From positions 6,501,501 to 6,565,500 of the forward strand of contig NZ_CP035490.1 of assembly GCF_004135205.1 (NCBI RefSeq): a stretch of DNA of 64,000 nt, given 5' to 3'. The notes under the pieces are model-generated. The model saw only the letters and a program-made list of their open reading frames with translations, was not told the origin of the DNA and did not search any database. Shown here one piece after another: positions 7,473 through 15,895 of the stretch (position 1 is the stretch's first letter; the number at the start of each line of letters is the position of its first letter). This DNA is from Hahella sp. KA22. GTDB taxonomy: Bacteria; Pseudomonadota; Gammaproteobacteria; Pseudomonadales; Oleiphilaceae. The translations under genes were made by a program, and so were the position numbers.

Positions 7473-8591
7473 CTAGCCGATACGGGCTTGGCTCTCGATA
7501 TCGAAGAAAACGGCTTTGGACAGATCAAGCATCAGGTTCATCTTCTCTCCCAGCTTGCCCGCACTGTCAGGCGCTACACGACAGCTCACTTCCGTACCGT
7601 TCAGATGGATATGCATAACAGTATCCGGTCCGGTAGGCTCGACCATATCAATCTCAGCCTCCAGCACCATGACATCAGCTCTCTCCACTTCATGCGGATT
7701 CACCTGAGTCACCCTTTCAGGACGCAGACCCAGAGTCACCTGCTTGCCGACGTAGTTAGTCAGGCAGGCGCCACGCTCGCCCAGAGGCAGACTGTAAGTG
7801 CGGCCGTCACGGGTAGTGACTTTCGCCACCAGGCCGCCGCCTTCGTTTTGGATCTGCACTGGAATGAAGTTCATCGCTGGTGAGCCCATGAAGCCGGCAA
7901 CGAAAATGTTGGCGGGTTCGTCATAGATCTCCTGCGGGGTGCCGAACTGCTGTACGATGCCGTCTTTCATGACCGCGATTCGATCCGCCAGGGTCATCGC
8001 CTCGATCTGATCGTGGGTCACGTAAACAATGGTAGTGCCCAGATTCTGGTGCAGTTTTTTGATTTCCGTCCGCATTTCCACCCGCAACTTGGCGTCCAGG
8101 TTACTCAGTGGTTCGTCGAACAGATAAATCTTGGGTTTGCGCGCTAATGCCCGCCCCATCGCCACGCGCTGACGCTGACCACCGGAAAGCTGGGAAGGCT
8201 TGCGGTCCAGCAAATGCTCAATTTGCAGCATTTTCGCCACACGCTCCACCTCAGCTGTGCGCTCGTCTTTTGGCACCTTGCGCATTTCCAAGCCGAACGC
8301 GATGTTGTCGCGAACGTTCATGCTTGGATACAACGCATAGCTCTGGAATACCATGGCGATGTCGCGATCTTTCGGGCTACGGCCGGAAACGTCTTCACCG
8401 CCGATCAAAATAGCGCCATCGGTGATCTCCTCCAGTCCGGCGATGCTGTTCATCAGCGTGGACTTACCGCAGCCGGACGGACCGACAAGGATCAAAAACT
8501 CGCCCTTCTCGATACTGATGTTAATGCCTTTGAGGACTTCCGTTTTACCGCCGTAGGTCTTACGAACGTTTTGAATTTCTAATGCAGCCAT
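7473..8591 (-). CDS. gtsD: Sugar ABC transporter ATP-binding protein (MalK/GtsD type)
   Basis: This 372-residue ATPase energises the sugar importer encoded by the three genes upstream. The nucleotide-binding domain has Walker A GPSGCGKST (37-45), Q-loop VFQSYALYP, signature LSGGQRQRV (135-143), Walker B IYLFDEP (155-161) and switch His193. A C-terminal regulatory TOBE/MalK-type domain (about 240-372) follows, as in the UgpC/MalK subfamily. A GAGG site precedes ATG 8591. It is the last gene of the gtsABCD order and is followed by tandem hairpins. The gene symbol rests on context with the GltR/GtrS-like pair. Confidence 0.9.
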   Translation of the reverse strand: MAALEIQNVRKTYGGKTEVLKGINISIEKGEFLILVGPSGCGKSTLMNSIAGLEEITDGAILIGGEDVSGRSPKDRDIAMVFQSYALYPSMNVRDNIAFGLEMRKVPKDERTAEVERVAKMLQIEHLLDRKPSQLSGGQRQRVAMGRALARKPKIYLFDEPLSNLDAKLRVEMRTEIKKLHQNLGTTIVYVTHDQIEAMTLADRIAVMKDGIVQQFGTPQEIYDEPANIFVAGFMGSPAMNFIPVQIQNEGGGLVAKVTTRDGRTYSLPLGERGACLTNYVGKQVTLGLRPERVTQVNPHEVERADVMVLEAEIDMVEPTGPDTVMHIHLNGTEVSCRVAPDSAGKLGEKMNLMLDLSKAVFFDIESQARIG

Positions 8592-8643
8592 TTAAATTAA
8601 CCTCGAAACTGTCTTTGTTCTTGTGTGAAAGGAGGCTGTGCGC

Positions 8644-9525
8644 CTAGCCTTTCACAGACCCGGCGGTCAGTCCTCTGACGAAGTATTTGCCGGCCAGTAC
8701 GTAAACCAATAGTGTTGGCAGACCCGCGATAATCGCCGCCGCCATATGCACGTTATATTCCTTCACGCCAGTGGAGGTGTTCACCAGGTTGTTCAGTGCA
8801 ACGGTAATCGGCTGAGTATCGCCGCTGCCGTAAACCACGCCGAACAAGAAGTCGTTCCAGATCTGTGTGGTCTGCCAGATAATGGTCACCACAATAATCG
8901 GACCGGAAATCGGCAGCAGAATACGCCAGAAAATAGTGAAGAAGCCGGCCCCGTCCAACTGCGCCGCCTTGACCAGCTCACCAGGAATATTGATGTAGAA
9001 GTTACGGAAAAACAGAGTCGTAAACGCCATACCGTAGACAATGTGCACGAACACCAAACCAGCGGTGGTGTTGGCCAGGCCCAACAGTCCCAGGGTCTGC
9101 GCCATAGGCAACAACACTACCTGAAACGGAATAAAGCATCCGAACAACAGCAGACCGAAGAGCAGCTCGCTTCCGCGGAATTTCCACTTAGTGAACACAT
9201 AGCCGTTCAGGGCGCCCAGGAATGTAGAGATCAGAACCGCCGGCACAACGATTTGCACGGAGTTCCAGAAGTAGCCTTCCACGCCTTCACAGCGAACGCC
9301 TGTACAAGCGGTGCTCCAAGCCTTAGACCAGGCGTCGAATACAAACTCTGTCGGCCAGGAAATCAGGTTGCCGCTACGGATGTCGTCCATCGTCTTGAAC
9401 GAGGTCAGCACCATAACCACCAGCGGCAGCAAATAAAACAGCGCTGCGGTCAGCAACACCGCGTAGATAAGGCCGCGGTTAATACGATTCCAGTTCATGG
9501 ATGATTGCGCAGTCTGATTAACCAT
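8644..9525 (-). CDS. gtsC: Sugar ABC transporter permease (GtsC/MalG type)
   Basis: The 293-residue inner-membrane permease has six predicted membrane segments, and the EAA cytoplasmic loop appears as AAQLDGAGFFTIFWRILLPISGP, the docking site for the ATPase. It matches the MalG-like half of CUT1 sugar importers. Its ATG overlaps the stop of the upstream permease by eight bases (ATGGTTAA), indicating translational coupling. A Cys-containing loop (TACTGVRCEG) between segments 1 and 2 is periplasmic by topology. Confidence 0.9.
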   Translation of the reverse strand: MVNQTAQSSMNWNRINRGLIYAVLLTAALFYLLPLVVMVLTSFKTMDDIRSGNLISWPTEFVFDAWSKAWSTACTGVRCEGVEGYFWNSVQIVVPAVLISTFLGALNGYVFTKWKFRGSELLFGLLLFGCFIPFQVVLLPMAQTLGLLGLANTTAGLVFVHIVYGMAFTTLFFRNFYINIPGELVKAAQLDGAGFFTIFWRILLPISGPIIVVTIIWQTTQIWNDFLFGVVYGSGDTQPITVALNNLVNTSTGVKEYNVHMAAAIIAGLPTLLVYVLAGKYFVRGLTAGSVKG

Positions 9526-10453
9526 TACGGGACCCTCTCAATTCTGAGTACAGATAGGGAATCAGGATAGCCAGTACGCCGCCCAGCATAAGCATCGCGC
9601 TCGCCGCGCCCAGACCAATCTGGCTACGGGTGAATGAGTGCGCATACATAAAGGTCGCCGGCAAGTCAGTAGAATAGCCAGGGCCGCCGCCCGTCATCGC
9701 CGCCACCAAGTCAAAACTCTTGATCGCGATGTGAGACAGAATGATAAAGGCGCTGAAAAACACCGGGCGCAGACTCGGTAGAATAATGCGACGATAGATT
9801 TTCGGCAGCGTGGCGCCGTCTATCTGCGCCGCTTGGATAATGGAATTATCGATGCCGCGCAGCCCCGCCAGGAACATCGCCATCACAAATCCAGATGACT
9901 GCCATACGGCGGCGATCACCAGCGTGTAGATGGCCATATTCGGGTCGACGATCCAGTCAAAACTGAAGCTTTCAAACCCTAAATCCCGCACCACTTTTTC
10001 CAGACCCAGTCCAGGATTCAGCATCCACTTCCAGGCCGTACCAGTAACGATGAAGGACAACGCCATAGGATACAGATAGACCGTACGGATCGCGCCTTCC
10101 TGACGAATCTTCTGGTCCAACAATATCGCCAGGGTCACCCCCAGAACCAGGCAGACCAGAATGAACAGTCCGCCAAAAATACCCAGGTTGGTGCAAGCCA
10201 CCAGCCAACGGTCGTTTTCAAACAGCTTTTCGAATTGAAGCAGGCCGACAAAATCATATGACGGCAGAAAACGCGAATTAGTCATCGACAGGACCGCCGT
10301 CCAGATGATGTAGCCATAGATAAAGACCAGCATCATGATGAACGTCGGAGCCAGCACCATTTTTGGCAGCCAGCGCTCCAACCAGGCAAGACCGCCTTTC
10401 GCTTTTGCAGTTGCTTCGGGACGATCGTGTGCGCCCATGGATATCGCCCTCAT
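9518..10453 (-). CDS. gtsB: Sugar ABC transporter permease (GtsB/MalF type)
   Basis: The inner-membrane permease has about 311 residues from ATG 10453, chosen because AGGGGA lies four bases upstream; the frame is open to a TTG at 10474. Six membrane segments are visible, with the EAA loop AAQIDGATLPKIYRRIILPSLRP. It pairs with GtsC to form the transmembrane channel. A strong 12-bp hairpin separates it from the binding-protein gene, which probably sets its lower expression. Confidence 0.9.
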   Translation of the reverse strand: MRAISMGAHDRPEATAKAKGGLAWLERWLPKMVLAPTFIMMLVFIYGYIIWTAVLSMTNSRFLPSYDFVGLLQFEKLFENDRWLVACTNLGIFGGLFILVCLVLGVTLAILLDQKIRQEGAIRTVYLYPMALSFIVTGTAWKWMLNPGLGLEKVVRDLGFESFSFDWIVDPNMAIYTLVIAAVWQSSGFVMAMFLAGLRGIDNSIIQAAQIDGATLPKIYRRIILPSLRPVFFSAFIILSHIAIKSFDLVAAMTGGGPGYSTDLPATFMYAHSFTRSQIGLGAASAMLMLGGVLAILIPYLYSELRGSRNG

Positions 10454-10496
10454 GGTTCCCCTCGTTAAAGGCAAGTTTAGGATAGAGATGGGGGTT

Positions 10497-10526
10497 GCGC
10501 GCGCGAACAGGTCAGTTCGCGCGCGC
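10497..10526 (-). other. 12-bp GC hairpin between gtsA and gtsB
   Basis: GCGCGCGCGAAC (10497-10508) and GTTCGCGCGCGC (10515-10526) form a perfect 12-bp stem with a 6-nt loop, 8 bases past the gtsA stop and 43 bases before the gtsB start. There is no U-tract. Hairpins at this spot in binding-protein operons are known to protect the upstream mRNA and lower downstream expression. Confidence 0.8.
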
Positions 10527-10534
10527 TAAGCCGA

Positions 10535-11797
10535 TTACATTGCTGCTTTTACAGCCTGAGCCAGCTTGTTGACCGCTTCTTTAGCGGACTGACTGTCGTC
10601 ATTGAAGAAGTTGGTGACGACGTCATAGATAGCGCCCTGGATGTAGGACGTAGTGGACATGCCATGCGCCATACTGGGCACCAGATCGCCAGTGGAAGCA
10701 GCGGCGTTGAAAGCGTCCATAGATGATTCCGCACAGCTGTCGAACTTGTCGCGAGCCATACCGCTACGAACTGGAATAGAACCCTTGTTCAGGTTAAAAG
10801 TTTCCTGGAAAGTCGGCTCCATGATCAGACGCGCCATTGCGTTCTGTGCTTTGACGTTATCGTCATTGTTCAGTTTGAACATGGCGAAGCTGTCGATGTT
10901 AAACGTGTACTGACCGGAAGTACCTGGAGCAGGCAGACACATGTAGTCGATACCAGGCTTTTTACCCGCTGCGGAGAATTCGCCTTTGGCCCAGTCGCCC
11001 ATCACCTGCATCGCAGCTTTGCCATTGATGACCATGGATGTAGCAATGTTCCAGTCGCGACCGGCTGCATCTTTGTCGATGTATTTACGCATGCTCTTGA
11101 AGGTTTCGAAGATCTTAACCATCTTCTCGCTCTTCAGCGTATCAGCATCGTGCTTAACAAAGGCTTTGTTGTAGAACTCGCTGCCGCCCATGCCCAAAGC
11201 GATGGCTTCGAACAGAGTGGCGTCCTGCCATGCCTGACCGCCGTGCGCCAGCGGAATGAAGCCCGCTTTCTGAATCGCGTCAGCCGCTGCAGGGAATTCT
11301 TCCCAAGTGGTTGGGATGCCTACGCCCGCTTTACGGAAAACGTCTGGGTTGGCCCACAGCCAGTTCACCCGGTGCACGTTTACCGGAACAGCAACGTAGT
11401 GGTTTTCATATTTCATGACGTTGGAAACGACTTCTGGGAGCAGTTTGTCCCAGTTTCCGGCTTTGGCGACAGAGTCCAGGTTCGCCAACAGACCGAGATT
11501 CGCCCACTCCTGAATGTCCAGACCTTTGATCTGGGCTGCTGCAGGTGGGTTTCCAGATACGGCTCTTGATTTCAGAACGGTCATGGCGCTTTCCCCGCCA
11601 CCCCCGGCAACCGCAAAGTCTTTCCAGGTGTGCCCTTCTTTCTCCAACAAGCCTTTCAATACAGCGACAGACGCCGCTTCACCGCCGGAGGTCCACCAGT
11701 GGAGAACCTCAACTTCGCCCGCCTGTGCTGAAGTTGCTGCTGCGATGCCAGAAAGAACGATAGGAGCAAGAGCTTTTTTAATTCGTTTCATGACCAA
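10535..11797 (-). CDS. gtsA: Periplasmic sugar-binding protein of ABC transporter (GtsA-like)
   Basis: The 420-residue family 1 extracellular solute-binding protein has a signal peptide cleaved after ATSAQA. Mature VEVLHWWTSGGE and the PPAAAQIKG segment resemble the glucose/mannose-binding proteins of Pseudomonas and Thermus. It captures the sugar in the periplasm and delivers it to GtsBC. It is the first gene of the operon and has about 230 bases of upstream DNA for the promoter. Glucose is the likely ligand by homology. Mannose is also plausible given the isomerase/fructokinase genes nearby. Confidence 0.88.
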   Translation of the reverse strand: MVMKRIKKALAPIVLSGIAAATSAQAGEVEVLHWWTSGGEAASVAVLKGLLEKEGHTWKDFAVAGGGGESAMTVLKSRAVSGNPPAAAQIKGLDIQEWANLGLLANLDSVAKAGNWDKLLPEVVSNVMKYENHYVAVPVNVHRVNWLWANPDVFRKAGVGIPTTWEEFPAAADAIQKAGFIPLAHGGQAWQDATLFEAIALGMGGSEFYNKAFVKHDADTLKSEKMVKIFETFKSMRKYIDKDAAGRDWNIATSMVINGKAAMQVMGDWAKGEFSAAGKKPGIDYMCLPAPGTSGQYTFNIDSFAMFKLNNDDNVKAQNAMARLIMEPTFQETFNLNKGSIPVRSGMARDKFDSCAESSMDAFNAAASTGDLVPSMAHGMSTTSYIQGAIYDVVTNFFNDDSQSAKEAVNKLAQAVKAAM

Positions 11798-12031
11798 ACC
11801 TACTGTTTATTGTTGTTTAAATAAAAGGTTCGCCATTCCCGAGTGAACAATCCCGATGGGATATTTTAGGAAGGCTGAAATCCTCTGATTACGCTCAAAG
11901 GTTCACTCAGTATAGGGGTGGAAATACGGGGGCGGGGTAAGATAGAGCAACCTAATGTAACAAAACCTTAAAAACCTTGCAGGTTCCCAACAGCCACAAT
12001 TAAGCGGCCATTGACAGGGGGCGGGCCAGAT

Positions 12032-13513
12032 TCAGACTTCCTGATACTGCCTTGGCAGCCAGACTTCCACGACAAAGCCGCCCTGCTCATGGTTTCTGAC
12101 CTTCAGCCTGCCGCCATGAGCATGGATAATATTGCGGGCGATACTCAAACCAAGTCCTGATCCGCCCGTGTTACGATTGCGTGACTTTTCTAACCTTACG
12201 TAAGGTTCGAAAATGCGATCCTGCTCCATTTCCGGAACTCCGGGACCAAAATCCCGCACCGCAACGTGCACGCCTTCATTCACATCTTCCAGAAATACTT
12301 CCGCCTGATGTCCGTAGAACAGCGCATTATCGATGATATTGCTGAACGCTCGCTTGAGCGCCAGCGGCTTACCCCAGAACGGCTGTTCCAACACGCCGGT
12401 CAGCACTACTTTCTTGCGCTGCAGATCCGCGCCCTCGCAAATTTGCTGCAATAAATAGTGTAGATCGATATTCACCGGATTTTCATGAACAGTGGTGTCT
12501 TTAACGCACTGCAAGGCGCCATGCACCATATGATCGAGATCTTCCAGGTCTTGAATGAACTTACCCCGCAACTGGTCGTCGTCCAGCATTTCCGCCCGTA
12601 GTCGCAGGCGGGTGATCGGCGTTTTGAGGTCATGGGAGATAGCGGAGAACAACGTTTCCCGATCCTGAATATAACGCTGAATGCGCTCTTGCATAGCGTT
12701 AAAGGTGCGCGCCGCCGCGACCACTTCCGTGCTGCCTTCTTCCGGTAGCGGAGGACGCTCGATATCCTTACCTAATTCATCCGCCGCCCGCGATAGCAAT
12801 TTCAGCGGGCGCGTCAGCCAACGCACCACCACAAACAACGACAGCACCACTAGAACCACCGTAATTCCCATAAACCAAAGACGCTCGGCGGGTAGATAAT
12901 CGCCCTCAATCAGGCCGTCAGGCGTGGGCAACAGCGTAGCCAGATACAGCCACTCGTCTTTCTCCAATCCTATCTGCACCACCAGGATCGGAGTCTTTTG
13001 CGGGTGTAACAACAGGCTGTGGTGCCCCCATCCAGGCGGCAGATCCAACAGGCGAATGTCATTGTTAAAAACATGCAGGGACTCGGCGAAAGAGAACTCG
13101 GAGATGATCTCCACCTGACGGCCCAGCTCCCGTTGCAGAACAGAGTCCACTTCTTCTAAAACCCAGCGCTTCAGGTCGGCGTCCGGCGTCGGACTGATAT
13201 TAATGAGCTCACTGTTGAAAGTGACGAAGAACCGCGAGCCGCCCATGCGCCGTAACTGATCGAGGACAATATGACGGTATTCAACCGGCAGAGATTTGAA
13301 GAAGCGCACCGTAGAGGCGATGCTGAACGCCAAATGATTGGACATGCTCAGCACATTTTCCTGGTTACGGGTTTTTATCTGCGCCACCCAAATCAAGCTG
13401 GACAGGGCTTGCGCCGCGAGAACGGCAATGACCAGGACAATCACCATACGCGACAATAAAGACTGTGGAACCAAGCGCGCCAGGCCCCGGCGAGCGCCTC
13501 GCTTAATCCCCAT
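12032..13513 (-). CDS. gtrS: Sensor histidine kinase, GtrS-like
   Basis: This membrane sensor kinase has two membrane helices (about 22-45 and 214-236) bracketing a periplasmic sensing domain, then HAMP, a HisKA domain with FSAISHDLKTPITRLRLR (phospho-acceptor His near 294), and an HATPase domain with the N box (NIIDNALFYG), G1 (DFGPGVP) and G2 (GGSGLGLSI). It probably phosphorylates the response regulator encoded just upstream; its start overlaps that gene's end by about 11 bases (ATG 13513; another ATG is at 13525). In Pseudomonas the GtrS/GltR pair controls glucose uptake through gtsABCD, and the adjacency here supports the same role. Confidence 0.85.
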   Translation of the reverse strand: MGIKRGARRGLARLVPQSLLSRMVIVLVIAVLAAQALSSLIWVAQIKTRNQENVLSMSNHLAFSIASTVRFFKSLPVEYRHIVLDQLRRMGGSRFFVTFNSELINISPTPDADLKRWVLEEVDSVLQRELGRQVEIISEFSFAESLHVFNNDIRLLDLPPGWGHHSLLLHPQKTPILVVQIGLEKDEWLYLATLLPTPDGLIEGDYLPAERLWFMGITVVLVVLSLFVVVRWLTRPLKLLSRAADELGKDIERPPLPEEGSTEVVAAARTFNAMQERIQRYIQDRETLFSAISHDLKTPITRLRLRAEMLDDDQLRGKFIQDLEDLDHMVHGALQCVKDTTVHENPVNIDLHYLLQQICEGADLQRKKVVLTGVLEQPFWGKPLALKRAFSNIIDNALFYGHQAEVFLEDVNEGVHVAVRDFGPGVPEMEQDRIFEPYVRLEKSRNRNTGGSGLGLSIARNIIHAHGGRLKVRNHEQGGFVVEVWLPRQYQEV

Positions 13514-14231
13514 ATTCGCGCTCAACCGGCACTGCTAAAACATAACCGGAGCCGCGCACAGTCTTGATCAGCGTGGGATTTTTGGCGTCGTCGCCTAAAC
13601 GCTGCCGCAATCGACTCATATGTACGTCAATGCTACGGTCTAATGGCGAGCACTCGCGCCCGTGCAGCACGTCGGAAATTTCATCCCGGCTTAACACCTC
13701 ATTGCCCTTTTCCAAAAACAGACACAATAAAGTGTAGTCAGCGCCGCTAATGGCGCTCTTGTCGCCGTTAGGTTGCAACAGCATGCGGGACGTAGTGTCC
13801 AGAACCAGATTGCCGAAACGGTAGATTTTGGGTTGCCCGGAAGGCGCGCTCTGCTTGGGCTGCACCCGACGCAGGATCGCTTTCATCCGCGCCAGCAACT
13901 CCCGAGGATTGAAAGGTTTGGCGATATAGTCATCAGCCCCCATTTCGAGACCGACGATACGATCCGTGTCATCCGCATTGGCGGTCAACATGATGATGGG
14001 AACGGTGGACGACTTACGCAAACGCTGGCAGATAGTGAAGCCATCGTCGCCGGGCAGCATGATGTCCAGAATAATCAGATCCGGCGTCTCGCCCTCCAGC
14101 AGCTTGAACAGCGTCTCGCCATCCTCAGCCGGAGATACGTCAAAGCCGTTTTTGGAAAGATACTGGCTCAGCAATTGCCGAATTTCCAAATCGTCGTCCA
14201 CAACGACTATATGCTTGTTTTTGTGCGTCAT
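13503..14231 (-). CDS. gltR: OmpR-family response regulator, GltR-like
   Basis: The 242-residue DNA-binding response regulator has a receiver domain (1-120) with acidic pocket VVDDD (11-14 region), phospho-acceptor Asp56 (LIILDIMLPGDDG), Thr in MLTAN and Lys in IAKPF. A winged-helix output domain follows (about 135-235; SPLDRSIDVHMSRLRQRLGDD). It is first in an operon with the sensor kinase. By homology and context it regulates the neighbouring gts sugar transporter. Confidence 0.87.
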   Translation of the reverse strand: MTHKNKHIVVVDDDLEIRQLLSQYLSKNGFDVSPAEDGETLFKLLEGETPDLIILDIMLPGDDGFTICQRLRKSSTVPIIMLTANADDTDRIVGLEMGADDYIAKPFNPRELLARMKAILRRVQPKQSAPSGQPKIYRFGNLVLDTTSRMLLQPNGDKSAISGADYTLLCLFLEKGNEVLSRDEISDVLHGRECSPLDRSIDVHMSRLRQRLGDDAKNPTLIKTVRGSGYVLAVPVEREYGD

Positions 14232-14409
14232 CGCTGCTTAAAACTTAACCTCGTAAACTGTGCGCGATCATAACACAAAATTATCGCCGTCCCAGTTGTG
14301 ATTGTACTTGTGTCGCATGCTTCAGTTGCGGACAGTCATTACTCACTTTTTGGCCATAATCTGTATAATTCGCGCTCTTTTCGTCAACCCAGCCCTTTGC
14401 GGAGCTTCC

Positions 14410-15042
14410 ATGTACGTGTTTCTGGATTTCTTTGGTATCGCTGTATTCGCCATTTCCGGCGCGCTTGTCGCCGGACACAAGAAACTGGACGTTTTCGGCG
14501 TGCTTGTGGTCGCCCTGGTAACCTGCCTCGGTGGCGGCACTCTGCGCGATCTCGTATTGAACGCTCACCCCGTCGTCTGGATCGCCAACACAACCTATCT
14601 TGGCGTAGGCATTATTTCCGCCCTCGCCACGTTCGTACTGGTCAGGCTCAAACGAATCCCTCTTCATATGCTGGAAGTTTGCGACGCCATCGGGCTGGCC
14701 TTTTTCACGATCGCCGGTACGCAAAAAGCGCAAGCGCTGGGCCACAGCTTCGAAATTTGCCTATTGATGGGCATCATGACTGGCGTTGCTGGCGGTGTTT
14801 TACGCGATATTATCTGTAACGAAATCCCGCTGATTTTCCATCGCGAAATCTATGCGACGCCCGCCATCGCCGGCTCATTTTTATACCTGACTTTGAGCTA
14901 CTTCGGCATAGACTCGGACGTCGCTGCGTTGTCCGGCATGGCGGTCACGCTGGCGTCACGACTCGCCGGCGTGTACTTCAATATCAGCTTGCCCGCGTTT
15001 CTTTTTTCTGAAGACGAGCAGGAAACGCCTAAACTGGAGTAG
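14410..15042 (+). CDS. TRIC/UPF0126 family membrane protein (YadS-like)
   Basis: The 210-residue inner-membrane protein contains two tandem repeats of the UPF0126 domain (each three helices with a Gly-rich motif: GGGTLRDLVL and GGVLRDIICNEIPLI), as in trimeric intracellular cation channel relatives. ATG 14410 is chosen over the upstream in-frame ATG at 14302 because GGAG lies five bases before it and the family starts there. It is divergent from gltR. The physiological ion or solute in bacteria is not established. Confidence 0.88.
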   Translation: MYVFLDFFGIAVFAISGALVAGHKKLDVFGVLVVALVTCLGGGTLRDLVLNAHPVVWIANTTYLGVGIISALATFVLVRLKRIPLHMLEVCDAIGLAFFTIAGTQKAQALGHSFEICLLMGIMTGVAGGVLRDIICNEIPLIFHREIYATPAIAGSFLYLTLSYFGIDSDVAALSGMAVTLASRLAGVYFNISLPAFLFSEDEQETPKLE

Positions 15043-15143
15043 GCTCCATAAGCTCATGCATCAGAAAGGCTTGAATCCGCCGCTCCAGCGTACGATTATG
15101 CTTTTCTGATCGCCAGCGCATTCAATATCCAAGGAGTATGCCC

Positions 15144-15779
15144 ATGCATGAGTACTGGACTGAGTTTCTTACTGTCGCCCTCGCCCACCTATTGGCCGTC
15201 GCCAGCCCCGGACCGGATTTCGCCGTGGTGATGCGCCAAAGCCTGTGTCGAGGACTGAAACCCGCGTTATGGACCAGTACGGGAATTGGCTCAGGCATAC
15301 TTCTTCACATCACTTATTCATTATTGGGTATTGGGCTGCTGATTTCTCAGTCCGTGGTCGCATTCAACGTATTGAAGTGGATTGGCGCCGCTTATTTAAT
15401 CTGGGTGGGCTTCCAGTGTTTGCGCGCCAAACCTCAAGCGCCTTCTGACGAACCGCTGCAACAAGCACTGCCTAGCGAGTCTGCCTGGCAGGCGTTTCGA
15501 CTGGGCTTTTTAACCAACGTGCTTAACCCTAAAGCCACTTTGTTCTTTGTCGCCTTGTTTTCCGTCGTGATCAGCCCGGATACGCCCAAGTGGGTTCAAG
15601 GCATTTATGGCGGCTGGATGTTCGTGGCCACTACGCTGTGGTTCTGCGGTTTCAGTTTCTTCCTTTCTGGAGAGCGCGTACGCAGAGTATTCCAGCGCTG
15701 TTCACACTGGATTGAGCGAGTGATGGGAGTGGTGTTATTTGGTCTCGCGGCAAGACTGTTCGCGGCGACCCGGGACTGA
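15144..15779 (+). CDS. LysE/RhtB-family amino-acid exporter
   Basis: This 211-residue inner-membrane protein has about six membrane segments and the family N-terminus (LLAVASPGPDFAVVMRQSL). LysE/RhtB members export amino acids or derivatives such as homoserine, threonine or lysine. ATG 15144 is chosen because AAGGAG (15131-15136) is seven bases upstream, while the ATG at 15138 is too close. Two strong hairpins follow the gene, which converges on the DAHP synthase gene. The substrate is unknown. Confidence 0.88.
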   Translation: MHEYWTEFLTVALAHLLAVASPGPDFAVVMRQSLCRGLKPALWTSTGIGSGILLHITYSLLGIGLLISQSVVAFNVLKWIGAAYLIWVGFQCLRAKPQAPSDEPLQQALPSESAWQAFRLGFLTNVLNPKATLFFVALFSVVISPDTPKWVQGIYGGWMFVATTLWFCGFSFFLSGERVRRVFQRCSHWIERVMGVVLFGLAARLFAATRD

Positions 15780-15807
15780 GAACGCGCTAATACCGCGACA
15801 AGAAGCA

Positions 15808-15867
15808 CAGAGAGGCGAGCGGGAAGTCTCGCCTCTCTGACCTCGACGCGACGATTAAGCGTCGAGG
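15808..15867. terminator. Two tandem hairpins between convergent genes
   Basis: CAGAGAGGCGAG (15808-15819) pairs with 15828-15839 (perfect 12 bp, 8-nt loop), and CCTCGACGC (15841-15849) pairs with 15859-15867 (perfect 9 bp, 9-nt loop). Neither is followed by a T-tract on either strand. Sitting between convergent gene ends, they may serve both transcripts as RNA 3'-end structures. Confidence 0.6.
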
Positions 15868-15895
15868 CGTACACAGAGTTTTTAATTCCTGATTC

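Noticed and set aside
8746-9504. 252-codon plus-strand ORF opposite gtsC
   Set aside because: It is antisense to a clear permease gene; its Gln/His-rich composition is typical of a shadow frame.
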